Below are positions 6,048-13,845 of a stretch of 13,845 bases of DNA, piece after piece. The stretch is from an uncultured Prevotella sp. (GTDB taxonomy: Bacteria > Bacteroidota > Bacteroidia > Bacteroidales > Bacteroidaceae): NCBI GenBank assembly GCA_905373605.1, contig CAJPTO010000063.1:1-13845 (forward strand), read 5' to 3'. The stretch's first letter is position 1; the number at the start of each line of letters is the position of its first letter. The notes beneath the pieces were generated by a model. That model saw nothing but the letters and a program-made list of their open reading frames with translations, did no database searches and was not told the DNA's origin. Position numbers and translations under genes: made by a program.

Positions 6048-9000
6048 TTAGAGCGTTACTTGCACGCCAAACTGGAACTTTCTGTTAGAATAGTTGCCTG
6101 TTTCGGGGTCTCCGTATGGCCAACTGTCGATGGTGAAGAGGTTGTTTACGGTTGCAGAGAGGTGCACACGCTCCAATCCCCATCGCATGGTGATGGCTTT
6201 AGGCAGGGTGTAACCCAGCGTGAGGTTGTCTAGGCGTACAAAGCTGCGGTTGTAAAGCTTGTCAATGCCTGTAACGCCGATGGGTCCGGTGGCGTTAAGC
6301 CGTGCAAAGTCGTTGGTGGGATTGGTGGGTGTCCAATACTCTTTCTCGATGGAGTTGCAGGTTTGCGTGAAGAGCGAGCCGCCATTGTCGTTGTTAAGCC
6401 ACAATCCCGATCTGCTTTTGTGGCCCATGTAGGCGTACATGGAGAACGAGAAGGTGAATTGCTTGAGGAAAATGAAGTCGTTGCGCAGTGTCCAATACAC
6501 AGGTGGCTGGGTTGTACCGAGGTATTGCTTGTCCTTATCGTTGTAAACGGGCGTGCGCGTTCCGTCTGCTTCCACCTTGTCGTCGTCGGTATAGCTGTTA
6601 ATCACCTTTGGGTCGCCCGGCTTTTGTCCCACCTTGGCGGCCTGGGCCTCTTCTCCAATCTGCCATATGCCGTCTGTTTTGTAGTACCATATTTCGCCAA
6701 TGGGCTGCCCGATGAACCATCCGTTCTTGGTATCATCGTCTTCTCTGCCGTCGCCATCGGCATCTGTGTAGTAAAGGTGCTTGATGCGGTTCTTGTTGTA
6801 GGAGAAGCCGAAGCTGGTGTTCCAGGTGAAGTTTTCCTTTTTGATGTTCTGCGAGTTGATGGTAAACTCAAATCCCGAGTTGGTTACTTCGCCCAGGTTG
6901 GCAACGATGCTGCCGAAGCCGGTGAAGTTGGGCAAGGAGCGCGACATAATCATGTCGTGGGTGCGCTTGGTGTACCATTCTATGGAGCCACTGATGCGTT
7001 GCCCGAGCACAGAGAAGTCGAGTCCGAGGTTCCATGAGGTGGTTTTTTCCCATTGCAGGCTCGAATTTGGCAAACGGTCTACGCGCAATGCCTCGATGGT
7101 TGTCATGTCCAGTGAGCCATATTTGTAATAAGCGTATAGGCCGCCATTGGCCAAATTGGCGTAAGCCTTGTAGGTGTCGTCGAGCGAACGGTTGCCGTTG
7201 GTGCCGTAGCTAAGGCGAAGTTTGCCGTAGTCGAGCCAAGGTTGCTTCACGAAAGCTTCTTCGGAGAACACCCAACTGCCGCCCACCGACCAGAAGTTTG
7301 CCCACGGATTGTTCATGCCAAAGGCCGAATAGCCATCGCGGCGGAACGTTCCGGTGAACATGTAGCGGTCTTTAAAACCATAGAACAAGCGGCCGAGGTA
7401 GGCTGCCGAGGTTATTTGGCGGTCGCTAACGTAGAAGGAGCTTTGCTCTTTGTTGGCACCCGTTACGTAATGGAAGCCAAGTGCGTCGGTGGGTTGTATG
7501 TTGCGGGCCTTTATCTCATCATACCAATATTGGTCTTTCTCGGCTTCTTGCACCAAGGTGAGGGTTACATGATGGTCTTTGTTGAACACGTGGTCCCAGG
7601 TGATGGTGTTGTTGAGGTTCCAATCAAAGGTCTTGGACATGTAGCGATCTACGCCACGGCTCTCAGGAGAGCTGTTGGGAAGGTCTGCCGCCATGTGATA
7701 ACGGTTGTAGAACCATTGGAAGCGTGGCGCGATGTTAAAGGCGTAGGTGATGCCGAAGGGCAGTTTCACCTGTGCGTTGTAGATGACGTTCATTGTGGTA
7801 TAGCCTTTTTCGAGGGCAATGTACTGCTGATTGAAATGGTAGTTGTAGCCGGGATTGGTGGGATTTCCATTTCTGGGATACTGGTTTTCGGTGCCATCGT
7901 CGTTGTAGCGTTGCGAATAAGGCGACTCGCGCAGCTGGTCGGCATCCCAATAATTGCCTGCTCCAAAGGGTACACCAGCCGAAACGTCAGAGCGGTCTTG
8001 GAAATTGACGTTCAACCCCATCGAAAGCCAGTTGGTGATGTCGGTGTTGAGTTTCAGGTTTGCGCGATACACTTCATATTTGTCGCCTTGCACGGCTCCT
8101 TCATTGTTCATGTAGCCGAAGCTGAGGTAATAGTTCACCTTGTCGCCCGCACCCGAAACGCTGGCATTATAGTCTTGCAGAAAGCCTGTTTGGAACGTTG
8201 CGTCTTCCCAATTGTAGGTATTTCCGGCCAGGAAGTTTTTCATCACCAGCGAAGCATCAGTGTCGAAGCCCAGACGGCGGCCATAAAGCGAGCGAAGACT
8301 CTCGTTTGTCTGCAGTTGTTTTTCGCCCATGGTAGCCCATTGGTCTTGTGTAAGGCCAAATTCAGCAGCTCTTTCGTAGCTATCATAATAACCTTGCGGC
8401 ACTTTGCTGGCCTTTGAGTAGTATCCCCACGTGCCATCAGCGCGCTCTCCGTAGGTCTGGGCTTTGAACCAGTCTTCACGATAGGTGATATATTGCTCTG
8501 GCGACATCATCTTTCTATACTGCGCCTTGGTGTTTGCGCCGATGGTAGTGGTGAAGTTGATGATGGGCTTGCCCATCTTTCCTTTCTTGGTGTTGATGAT
8601 GATAACGCCATTGGCGGCCTTTGCTCCATAAATGGCGGCCGACGAGGCATCTTTTAGCACGTCTATTTGTGCGATGTCGTCGGGGTTTATCTCAGAGAGC
8701 TCGCCATTAAACTGCATGCCGTCTAGGACAATGAGCGGCGAGTTGTGCGACCCCGAGGTGTAAAGCGAGTTTTGTCCGCGCAGTTGTATCGAGCCACCGC
8801 CTTTTGCCGAGGTGTCCAAACCTATCTGCAAGCCGGGTGTTCCGCGCAGAATGTCTTGAACGTTGTTGGGATTCTGGTCTTGAATCTTGCTTGCGTCTAT
8901 CTGTACCACCGAACCCGTCAGGTCTTTTTTGCGCATTGTGCCGTAGCCCACCACAACAACCTCGCTCAGTGCTTGCGCGTCTTCTTTTAGTTGCACGTTG

Positions 9001-9326
9001 GTTTGCGCCAATGCCGTGACGGTTTGCGTGGTATAGCCCACGTATGATATTTCCAGTTTCGCACCGCGTGGGGCTTGCAGCGTGAAATTGCCGTCGAGAT
9101 CGGTAACGGCAGCAGCCTTGGAACCCACAACGCGCACGGTGGCACCGATGATGGGCTCGCCGTTCGTGTCGGTTACGGTGCCTTTCACCGTGCTGGTTTG
9201 CTGAACAGCCTGGGTAGATGCCCACGCCGAAGCCCTCATCGGACTGGCCACTCCAAGCAATAGCGACAGCGCAATGGCCGACGACAACGCGAGTGGCGCA
9301 CTCTTGGGATGTTGTTTAGGAGTCAT
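6048..9326 (-). CDS. SusC-like TonB-dependent outer-membrane transporter (SusC/RagA family)
   Basis: Beta-barrel transporter that imports oligosaccharides into the periplasm using energy from the TonB system. At 1092 residues it is of normal family size. A signal peptide covers about residues 1-34. A carboxypeptidase-regulatory-like domain follows at about 46-115 (VKGTVTDTNGEPIIGATV, DLDGNFTL, EISYVGYTTQTV). The family signature LSEVVVVGYGT is at 120-130 and the plug domain runs to about 250 (DILRGTPGLQI, IQLRGQNSL, PLIVLDGM, IDVLKDASSAAIYGAKAANG, VIIINTKKGK). The rest is barrel, with family blocks such as NKNRIKHLY and a C-terminal FQFGVQVTL. The final residue is Leu rather than the commoner Phe. 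The start was chosen for the signal peptide; the leader is AT-rich without a clear Shine-Dalgarno site. It is the first gene of a minus-strand operon with the SusD-like gene, and diverges from the regulator gene that probably activates it. Confidence 0.96.
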   Translation of the reverse strand: MTPKQHPKSAPLALSSAIALSLLLGVASPMRASAWASTQAVQQTSTVKGTVTDTNGEPIIGATVRVVGSKAAAVTDLDGNFTLQAPRGAKLEISYVGYTTQTVTALAQTNVQLKEDAQALSEVVVVGYGTMRKKDLTGSVVQIDASKIQDQNPNNVQDILRGTPGLQIGLDTSAKGGGSIQLRGQNSLYTSGSHNSPLIVLDGMQFNGELSEINPDDIAQIDVLKDASSAAIYGAKAANGVIIINTKKGKMGKPIINFTTTIGANTKAQYRKMMSPEQYITYREDWFKAQTYGERADGTWGYYSKASKVPQGYYDSYERAAEFGLTQDQWATMGEKQLQTNESLRSLYGRRLGFDTDASLVMKNFLAGNTYNWEDATFQTGFLQDYNASVSGAGDKVNYYLSFGYMNNEGAVQGDKYEVYRANLKLNTDITNWLSMGLNVNFQDRSDVSAGVPFGAGNYWDADQLRESPYSQRYNDDGTENQYPRNGNPTNPGYNYHFNQQYIALEKGYTTMNVIYNAQVKLPFGITYAFNIAPRFQWFYNRYHMAADLPNSSPESRGVDRYMSKTFDWNLNNTITWDHVFNKDHHVTLTLVQEAEKDQYWYDEIKARNIQPTDALGFHYVTGANKEQSSFYVSDRQITSAAYLGRLFYGFKDRYMFTGTFRRDGYSAFGMNNPWANFWSVGGSWVFSEEAFVKQPWLDYGKLRLSYGTNGNRSLDDTYKAYANLANGGLYAYYKYGSLDMTTIEALRVDRLPNSSLQWEKTTSWNLGLDFSVLGQRISGSIEWYTKRTHDMIMSRSLPNFTGFGSIVANLGEVTNSGFEFTINSQNIKKENFTWNTSFGFSYNKNRIKHLYYTDADGDGREDDDTKNGWFIGQPIGEIWYYKTDGIWQIGEEAQAAKVGQKPGDPKVINSYTDDDKVEADGTRTPVYNDKDKQYLGTTQPPVYWTLRNDFIFLKQFTFSFSMYAYMGHKSRSGLWLNNDNGGSLFTQTCNSIEKEYWTPTNPTNDFARLNATGPIGVTGIDKLYNRSFVRLDNLTLGYTLPKAITMRWGLERVHLSATVNNLFTIDSWPYGDPETGNYSNRKFQFGVQVTL

Positions 9327-9359
9327 AAAGGTAAATTTTATTTGTTGTTATTTTGCTTG

Positions 9360-9367
9360 CAAAGCTA
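9360..9367 (-). promoter_or_regulatory. Candidate -7 box of the susC-susD promoter
   Basis: On the minus strand the sequence TAGCTTTG fits the Bacteroidetes -7 consensus TAnnTTTG exactly. It lies 34 bases before the SusC-like start codon. No TTTG-type -33 box is found at the expected distance, as is common at promoters that need an activator. Confidence 0.45.
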
Positions 9368-9398
9368 AACATTAAATACTAAAGCTGTGTACGCAGGG

Positions 9399-9442
9399 CG
9401 TTATTGCATGTACGATTATCGTTATTGGGACGTTTATAACGT
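9399..9442. promoter_or_regulatory. Candidate operator of the hybrid two-component regulator
   Basis: CGTTATTG occurs exactly twice, at 9399-9406 and 9420-9427, 21 bases apart (two helical turns), which suits an AraC-type domain binding direct repeats on one DNA face. Two palindromes overlap or adjoin it: ACGAT-T-ATCGT (9412-9422) and ACGTT-TAT-AACGT (9430-9442). The direct repeats lie roughly 45-75 bases upstream of the predicted susC transcription start, an activator position. Function is inferred from position and geometry. Confidence 0.42.
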
Positions 9443-9472
9443 TTCGGCGCACATTATTTAATGATAATTTCG

Positions 9473-9480
9473 TACTTTTG
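9473..9480 (+). promoter_or_regulatory. Candidate -7 box of the regulator gene promoter
   Basis: TACTTTTG fits TAnnTTTG exactly and lies 20 bases before the ATG of the regulator, implying a very short leader. There is no clear -33 box. Confidence 0.42.
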
Positions 9481-9500
9481 CATACACAAGCAATCTACAA

Positions 9501-12500
9501 ATGAAGAAGCTCTTCCACGCCAGCGCGCTGTTCTGCGCCATGTTCTTGGCCATTGCTGCCCACATCCGCGCAGCAGTGTTGCCCTATCGTGTGCTAAATG
9601 CCCTTAACCCTTCGCCCTCCGAAGCGTTTAAGTGCATGATTATCGACCGCGACGGGCTGATATGGCTGGGGTCTAACTTCGGCTTGCATTCGTACGACGG
9701 CTATAGGCTCACCAATTACAGCAACAGCGAGCAAACACCAAACTTGCTCCCCAACAACAACATCCTGTGCATTGCCGAAGACCACAGCGGACATTTGTGG
9801 ATTGGCACAAGCAACGGATTGGCAAGTATGGACAAACGTACGGGAAAATTTGTGCGCTATACGCTAAAAGGCACAGACAACCGCATTGTCTACGCCCTCT
9901 TCACCTCGCGCGACGGAACGCTTTGGATAGGAACCGACGATGGCATCACTGCCTATAACCCCACAACAAAGACGTTCACACCATACACAGCGGCCAACAT
10001 CACCATAATAGACGAGGAGGGTAAACAGCGGAAAGGAAGGATAAACACCGTGAAATCGTTTGCTCAAACCAAGGATGGATTGCTCTTTGTGGGCACGTGG
10101 AGCAACAAGTTCTACCGCTTCGACCCACAAAGCAGGAGGGCTTGGACCACGGCTGTGCCGCTCAGTTCGCATGCTGCACCGTCCGAAACGATGCACACTT
10201 ACATGCTGCAACCCGACAGCTACGGACGTATCTGGGCCGGGACATGGGGCGATGGCGTGAAATGTGTGGCGCAACCCCTTAGCCAAAAGGCACCCGGAAT
10301 AAGCAGTTTCTACGATGGCGACCTCTCGCACGCCATCGTTTACCACCTTGCCGAAGAACCGCTGACACGCAAGATGTGGCTTTGCACACGAGGCGGAGTG
10401 GGGCTGATAGACGCACGCAACCCCAAAGAAACACAATTCTACAACACCATTGCTTACAACGATGCCCTGGTGCCACTGCACAACGTGGTGAACTTTGCCA
10501 CAGACGGCAAGGGAAACGTGTGGATATTGACGGTTAACAACGGATTCTACCACATCAGCACCCGACAATCGCCATTCCTGTCGCTCAACGTCATGCCTGC
10601 CGACATGCCCGCAAACCGCATCCAAGCCATACACACCGACGACGGAAGGCATTACTGGTTGAGCCTTGTGCCTAGCGGCTTGGCCTATTTCGACAGCCAA
10701 ACAGGAACGACATTGTGCAACAAACAAATTCCCCAATTGGCAGCTTTGCCCTACGATGTGGTGAACTCGCGCGTGACAGACTTCATACGCAAGGACGCCA
10801 ACGAACTGTGGATGGCCAACAACGCTTACGGCATCGTGGCCATTAAAGGCGGGCGAGCCACCATATATAATAGGTATAACTGCCCCTTTGTGCGATACGA
10901 CAACGTCTGTGCGCTGTTCAAAGCCCGAGACGGCGTGATATATGTCGGCGAAAGGCAAGGTCTTACGCGCCTTTCGCCAACTGGCAACACGGCTAGCCTG
11001 CTTGATGGCGTGAGCGTGAAGCACATCACGCAAGACCATCGCGGACATGTCTGGGTGGCTACCGAAAATGTGGGCATCGTTTGCATTGAAAATAAAGGCA
11101 AAACAACAACAAGAAAATACTATAACGCACGAAACGGCAATTTCAACTTCAACGATGCCCTGCTGTGCTATGAAGACTCGCACCGCCGATTGTGGGCTTT
11201 GTCTAACAGCGGAGGGCTTTATCGCTTCGATGCAGCGAAAGACAGGTTCGTAAGTGTGAGCCAAACCTACCATTGGGACGTGGGGCAGGTGTTCTCCATC
11301 GTTGAAGACAGGCAGGGACGCTTGTGGCTTACCACCGACAATGCGCTGGTTTGCTTGCAAGTGGACAAGAACGGAGAAGCGCATTATGCCACCTACACAC
11401 GCGAAGACGGGCTGGGAACGCTCTCGTTCCAACCCAATTCTGCTTTCGCTTGGCACGACAAACTCGTCTTGGGCGCTGGAAGAAAGCTCATATTGATGAA
11501 TGTCAACATGCCTGTGCCCAGCGGAAAACAACTTGTGCCCTATCCGCTGATGGTGACAGACATTCTCGTAGATGGCGTTAGATATAACCAACTGGACAGC
11601 ATTGTGCGGCAAGAGATAAGCGCGTGCATGCCAGCATACACACGAAGAATAACCATTCCCACCGACATTAGCAAGTTTTCTGTGGAGTTTGCCTTGCTTT
11701 CTTACACCAATGCTGCACGCTCCAAGTACATGTATCTCCTTGAGGGATACCATACAGACTGGCATTATTCCGATGCCAACATACGACAGGCCACCTTCGA
11801 AAACCTTCCTTCTGGCACATATAAGCTGAAATTGAGGGCTGCCGACAGCTATGGACGCTGGGTTGAGCTGCCTTACATGGTCATTGTGCGCGTGTTGCCG
11901 CCTTGGTATGCCACGTGGTGGGCTTTCCTTTTATATGTGGCCCTGACTATCGTGGTGCTTTATCTCGCACAAAAGGCCTATCGAGCACGCATTCTCACAC
12001 AAAACAAGTTGCAAATGCAGGTGGTGTTCACCAACATCACCCACGAGCTGCTTACGCCTTTGGCCGTAATTGGGGCTGCTGCCGAAAGCATTAGCCAAGA
12101 ACATGAGGCGACACAAAACGAAACGAACATCATCAAAGGCAACGTCAGCAAGCTTACACTGATGTTGAGACAGATTTTGGAGCTGAGAAAGGCACAAGCC
12201 GGGAAGCTGAAGCTGCATGTGGCCTACGAAGACATGGGAACTTTCGCACAAAATGTGGCGCAAAACATCGCTCCGCTGTTCAAACCAAGGGGCATTAGGT
12301 TCTACGAGGAGATTAATACCGAGGCTTCGGGATGGTTCGACCGCGACAAAGTGGAGAAAATCGTCTATAACTTGCTGAGCAATGCCGCAAAATACACCCA
12401 AGATGGTGGAGAAGTGACGCTCACTGTCGCAGATACGGGCGACAACATGTTGATTCGTGTGGCAGATACGGGCATCGGCATGTCCAAGAAGATGCTCAAA

Positions 12501-13595
12501 AACCTCTACTCGCGCTTCCTCGATGGCGATTACCGCAGGATGAGTGTCGTGGGGACGGGCATCGGACTGAACTTCGTGCGCGACTTGGTGAACCTGCATC
12601 ACGGAAAAATAAACTGCCAAAGCCAAGAAGGTAAGGGGACGGTGTTCGAAGTGACCATCCCCATTGCACGAAATGCCTACCCAACCGATGCTGTTTCCGA
12701 CGACAACAACCGAAATGCATATCGCGACAAGGCTGCCAAACCCAACGAGATAATATTGGCTGAGCCGCTGGGAGAAAGTTATGCGCAGACACTGAACGCT
12801 AACCAAGATGCCAACAACGACAAAGAATACACCATCTTGCTGGTTGAAGACAACAGCGAACTGCTGATGCTCATGCAAAACCGATTGGCAAAACACTATA
12901 ATGTGCTTACCGCAACAGATGGACAAAAGGCCCAAAAGATGATTGAGAAACGCCCACTCGACATCGTTGTAACAGACGTGATGATGCCCGTAATGGATGG
13001 TAACGAACTGTGCCAGTGGATAAAAGGAAACGAAAACTTCACACAGCTGCCCGTCATCATGCTGACGGCTAAGGCAACTGATGCCGAACGAAATGAGGGA
13101 CTGCGCATCGGAGCCGATGAATACATGACAAAACCGTTCAACCTCGCCGACTTGCAGCTGCGCATCGACAACATCATCGCCAACCGCGAACGTGTGCGCC
13201 GACGTTTCCAAAAGCAAACGGCCGGCGACATCGAAGCAAAACACTACAGCTCGCCCGAAGAAGTGTTTGTAAAAAAGGCAATCGACATGCTTATGGAACA
13301 CATCTCCGACTTTGATTACGGCCGCGAACAGCTGGCCGTCGACCTTTGTGTGAGCAGCAGCACCCTTTACAACAAGCTCCGTGCTGCAACGGGTATGAAC
13401 GTCACGGGATTTATCACCAGCATTAGGCTCAAAGAAGCTTGCCGAATACTGAAGGCCGAACCTGGCATAAGGGTTAACGAGCTGTCTTACAGGGTAGGTT
13501 TCTCCACCCCACGCTATTTCTCGCAATGCTTTAAGAAAGAATATGGACAGTCTGTGTCGCAGTTTATCGAGAACGAAAATAAAGCCACTAGCTAA
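9501..13595 (+). CDS. Hybrid two-component system regulator (HTCS) of the SusC/SusD locus
   Basis: One chain of 1364 residues in the inner membrane joins a sensor kinase to its response regulator. Signal peptide: residues 1-24. Periplasmic sensor: about 13 two-component-propeller repeats (roughly 45-700), seen as motifs such as DGLIWLGSNFGLHSYD, GHLWIGTSNGLASMD and GRLWLTTDNALVCL, then a Y_Y_Y domain (about 726-797). Membrane helix: about 806-824. HisKA: NITHELLTPLAVI with phosphoacceptor H848. HATPase: N-box NLLSNAAKY (957-965), DTGIGM (989-994), GTGIGL (1018-1023). Receiver: acidic pair E1116/D1117, phosphoacceptor D1159 in VTDVMMP, K1211 in TKPF. AraC-type HTH: about 1260-1360, with ELSYRVGFSTPRYFSQCFKKEYG. 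All catalytic residues are present, but the HisKA motif has Leu where Arg is usual (HELLTP, not HELRTP). Divergent from the susC-like gene, it most likely binds an imported oligosaccharide in the periplasm and activates that operon. Confidence 0.97.
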   Translation: MKKLFHASALFCAMFLAIAAHIRAAVLPYRVLNALNPSPSEAFKCMIIDRDGLIWLGSNFGLHSYDGYRLTNYSNSEQTPNLLPNNNILCIAEDHSGHLWIGTSNGLASMDKRTGKFVRYTLKGTDNRIVYALFTSRDGTLWIGTDDGITAYNPTTKTFTPYTAANITIIDEEGKQRKGRINTVKSFAQTKDGLLFVGTWSNKFYRFDPQSRRAWTTAVPLSSHAAPSETMHTYMLQPDSYGRIWAGTWGDGVKCVAQPLSQKAPGISSFYDGDLSHAIVYHLAEEPLTRKMWLCTRGGVGLIDARNPKETQFYNTIAYNDALVPLHNVVNFATDGKGNVWILTVNNGFYHISTRQSPFLSLNVMPADMPANRIQAIHTDDGRHYWLSLVPSGLAYFDSQTGTTLCNKQIPQLAALPYDVVNSRVTDFIRKDANELWMANNAYGIVAIKGGRATIYNRYNCPFVRYDNVCALFKARDGVIYVGERQGLTRLSPTGNTASLLDGVSVKHITQDHRGHVWVATENVGIVCIENKGKTTTRKYYNARNGNFNFNDALLCYEDSHRRLWALSNSGGLYRFDAAKDRFVSVSQTYHWDVGQVFSIVEDRQGRLWLTTDNALVCLQVDKNGEAHYATYTREDGLGTLSFQPNSAFAWHDKLVLGAGRKLILMNVNMPVPSGKQLVPYPLMVTDILVDGVRYNQLDSIVRQEISACMPAYTRRITIPTDISKFSVEFALLSYTNAARSKYMYLLEGYHTDWHYSDANIRQATFENLPSGTYKLKLRAADSYGRWVELPYMVIVRVLPPWYATWWAFLLYVALTIVVLYLAQKAYRARILTQNKLQMQVVFTNITHELLTPLAVIGAAAESISQEHEATQNETNIIKGNVSKLTLMLRQILELRKAQAGKLKLHVAYEDMGTFAQNVAQNIAPLFKPRGIRFYEEINTEASGWFDRDKVEKIVYNLLSNAAKYTQDGGEVTLTVADTGDNMLIRVADTGIGMSKKMLKNLYSRFLDGDYRRMSVVGTGIGLNFVRDLVNLHHGKINCQSQEGKGTVFEVTIPIARNAYPTDAVSDDNNRNAYRDKAAKPNEIILAEPLGESYAQTLNANQDANNDKEYTILLVEDNSELLMLMQNRLAKHYNVLTATDGQKAQKMIEKRPLDIVVTDVMMPVMDGNELCQWIKGNENFTQLPVIMLTAKATDAERNEGLRIGADEYMTKPFNLADLQLRIDNIIANRERVRRRFQKQTAGDIEAKHYSSPEEVFVKKAIDMLMEHISDFDYGREQLAVDLCVSSSTLYNKLRAATGMNVTGFITSIRLKEACRILKAEPGIRVNELSYRVGFSTPRYFSQCFKKEYGQSVSQFIENENKATS

Positions 13596-13743
13596 ATGTA
13601 GTTGGAATAACATCAACAAGTGCCGATGAAATGCAATGTTTATAGCAAACTATAGTATGTTAACTTCGCCTGCCCTTTTGGGGATGCCAATGCATTGTGA
13701 AGAAGATGCTGTTTGCATTTAGGCTGGTTCTAAAAATTGCCTT

Positions 13744-13845
13744 TGCTGTATCTTTAGCTTTTTGCTGAGCAGATTTCGTTTACGATTAAAGAGCATAGTG
13801 AACTATGCGACTGAAAGAGTAAGCGAAAGATGCCAGATAAAAGCA
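13744..13845. repeat. Long imperfect inverted repeat at the right window edge
   Basis: The centre is a perfect hairpin, GCATAG-TGAA-CTATGC (13793-13808). The flanks remain similar as inverted copies: TTTCGTTTAC on the left (about 13775-13784) against the reverse complement TTTCGCTTAC on the right, and TGCTGTATCT at the left end (from 13744) against TGCTTTTATCT reading inward from 13845. The left arm has about a dozen extra bases. It may continue past the window. Bases 13596-13743 hold no gene; TATAG-CAAA-CTATA (13641-13654) is a minor hairpin there, and no clear terminator for the regulator gene is seen. Confidence 0.5.

Noticed and set aside
9864..11765. A 633-codon minus-strand frame, and a second of 562 codons at 11931-13619.
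   Set aside because: Both are antisense to the regulator gene, whose propeller, kinase, receiver and AraC-type motifs are continuous on the plus strand; the shadows show no domain.

Overview
The window looks like a chromosomal segment from a Bacteroidetes, most likely Prevotella or a close relative. The reasons are a SusC/SusD outer-membrane pair with a hybrid two-component regulator, start codons preceded by AT-rich leaders rather than strong Shine-Dalgarno sites, two matches to the Bacteroidetes -7 box (TAnnTTTG), and the protein sequences themselves. No tRNA, rRNA, transposase or cas gene is visible.

Left part (1-2768, + strand): the 3' part of dnaE (replicative DNA polymerase III alpha subunit, cut by the window edge), a 373-base gap without a credible gene, then a complete thioredoxin gene (trxA) ending in a strong hairpin terminator. 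These are housekeeping genes.

Middle (2769-3989): about 1.2 kb without a credible protein gene, but full of structure. In order it holds five short hairpins (2886-3030), a sequence complementary to two blocks of a nearby repeat (3033-3055), a CRISPR-like mini-array of three 37-bp repeats separated by two unrelated 29-bp spacers (3106-3274, exact 66-bp period), a different array of four 22-bp partly palindromic tandem repeats (3384-3471), a hairpin terminator that can serve both strands (3761-3810), and a small inverted repeat (3830-3940). The hairpins, anti-repeat and array together resemble a CRISPR array with an adjacent tracrRNA-like locus, but no effector gene is in the window. This is the least explained part of the sequence.

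Right part (3990-13595): the core of a polysaccharide-utilization-type locus. A SusC-like TonB-dependent transporter and a SusD-like glycan-binding lipoprotein form a minus-strand operon. A divergent plus-strand gene encodes a 1364-residue hybrid two-component regulator that spans sensor, kinase, receiver and AraC-type DNA-binding domains in one chain. The 174-bp divergent intergenic region has a -7 box on each strand and, between them, an exact 8-bp direct repeat at 21-bp spacing that is a good candidate operator. The inferred circuit is: oligosaccharide imported by SusC/SusD reaches the periplasm, binds the sensor, and the regulator activates susC-susD. No carbohydrate-active enzyme gene is present, so the substrate cannot be named.

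The final 250 bases have no gene and contain a long imperfect inverted repeat that runs to the window edge.
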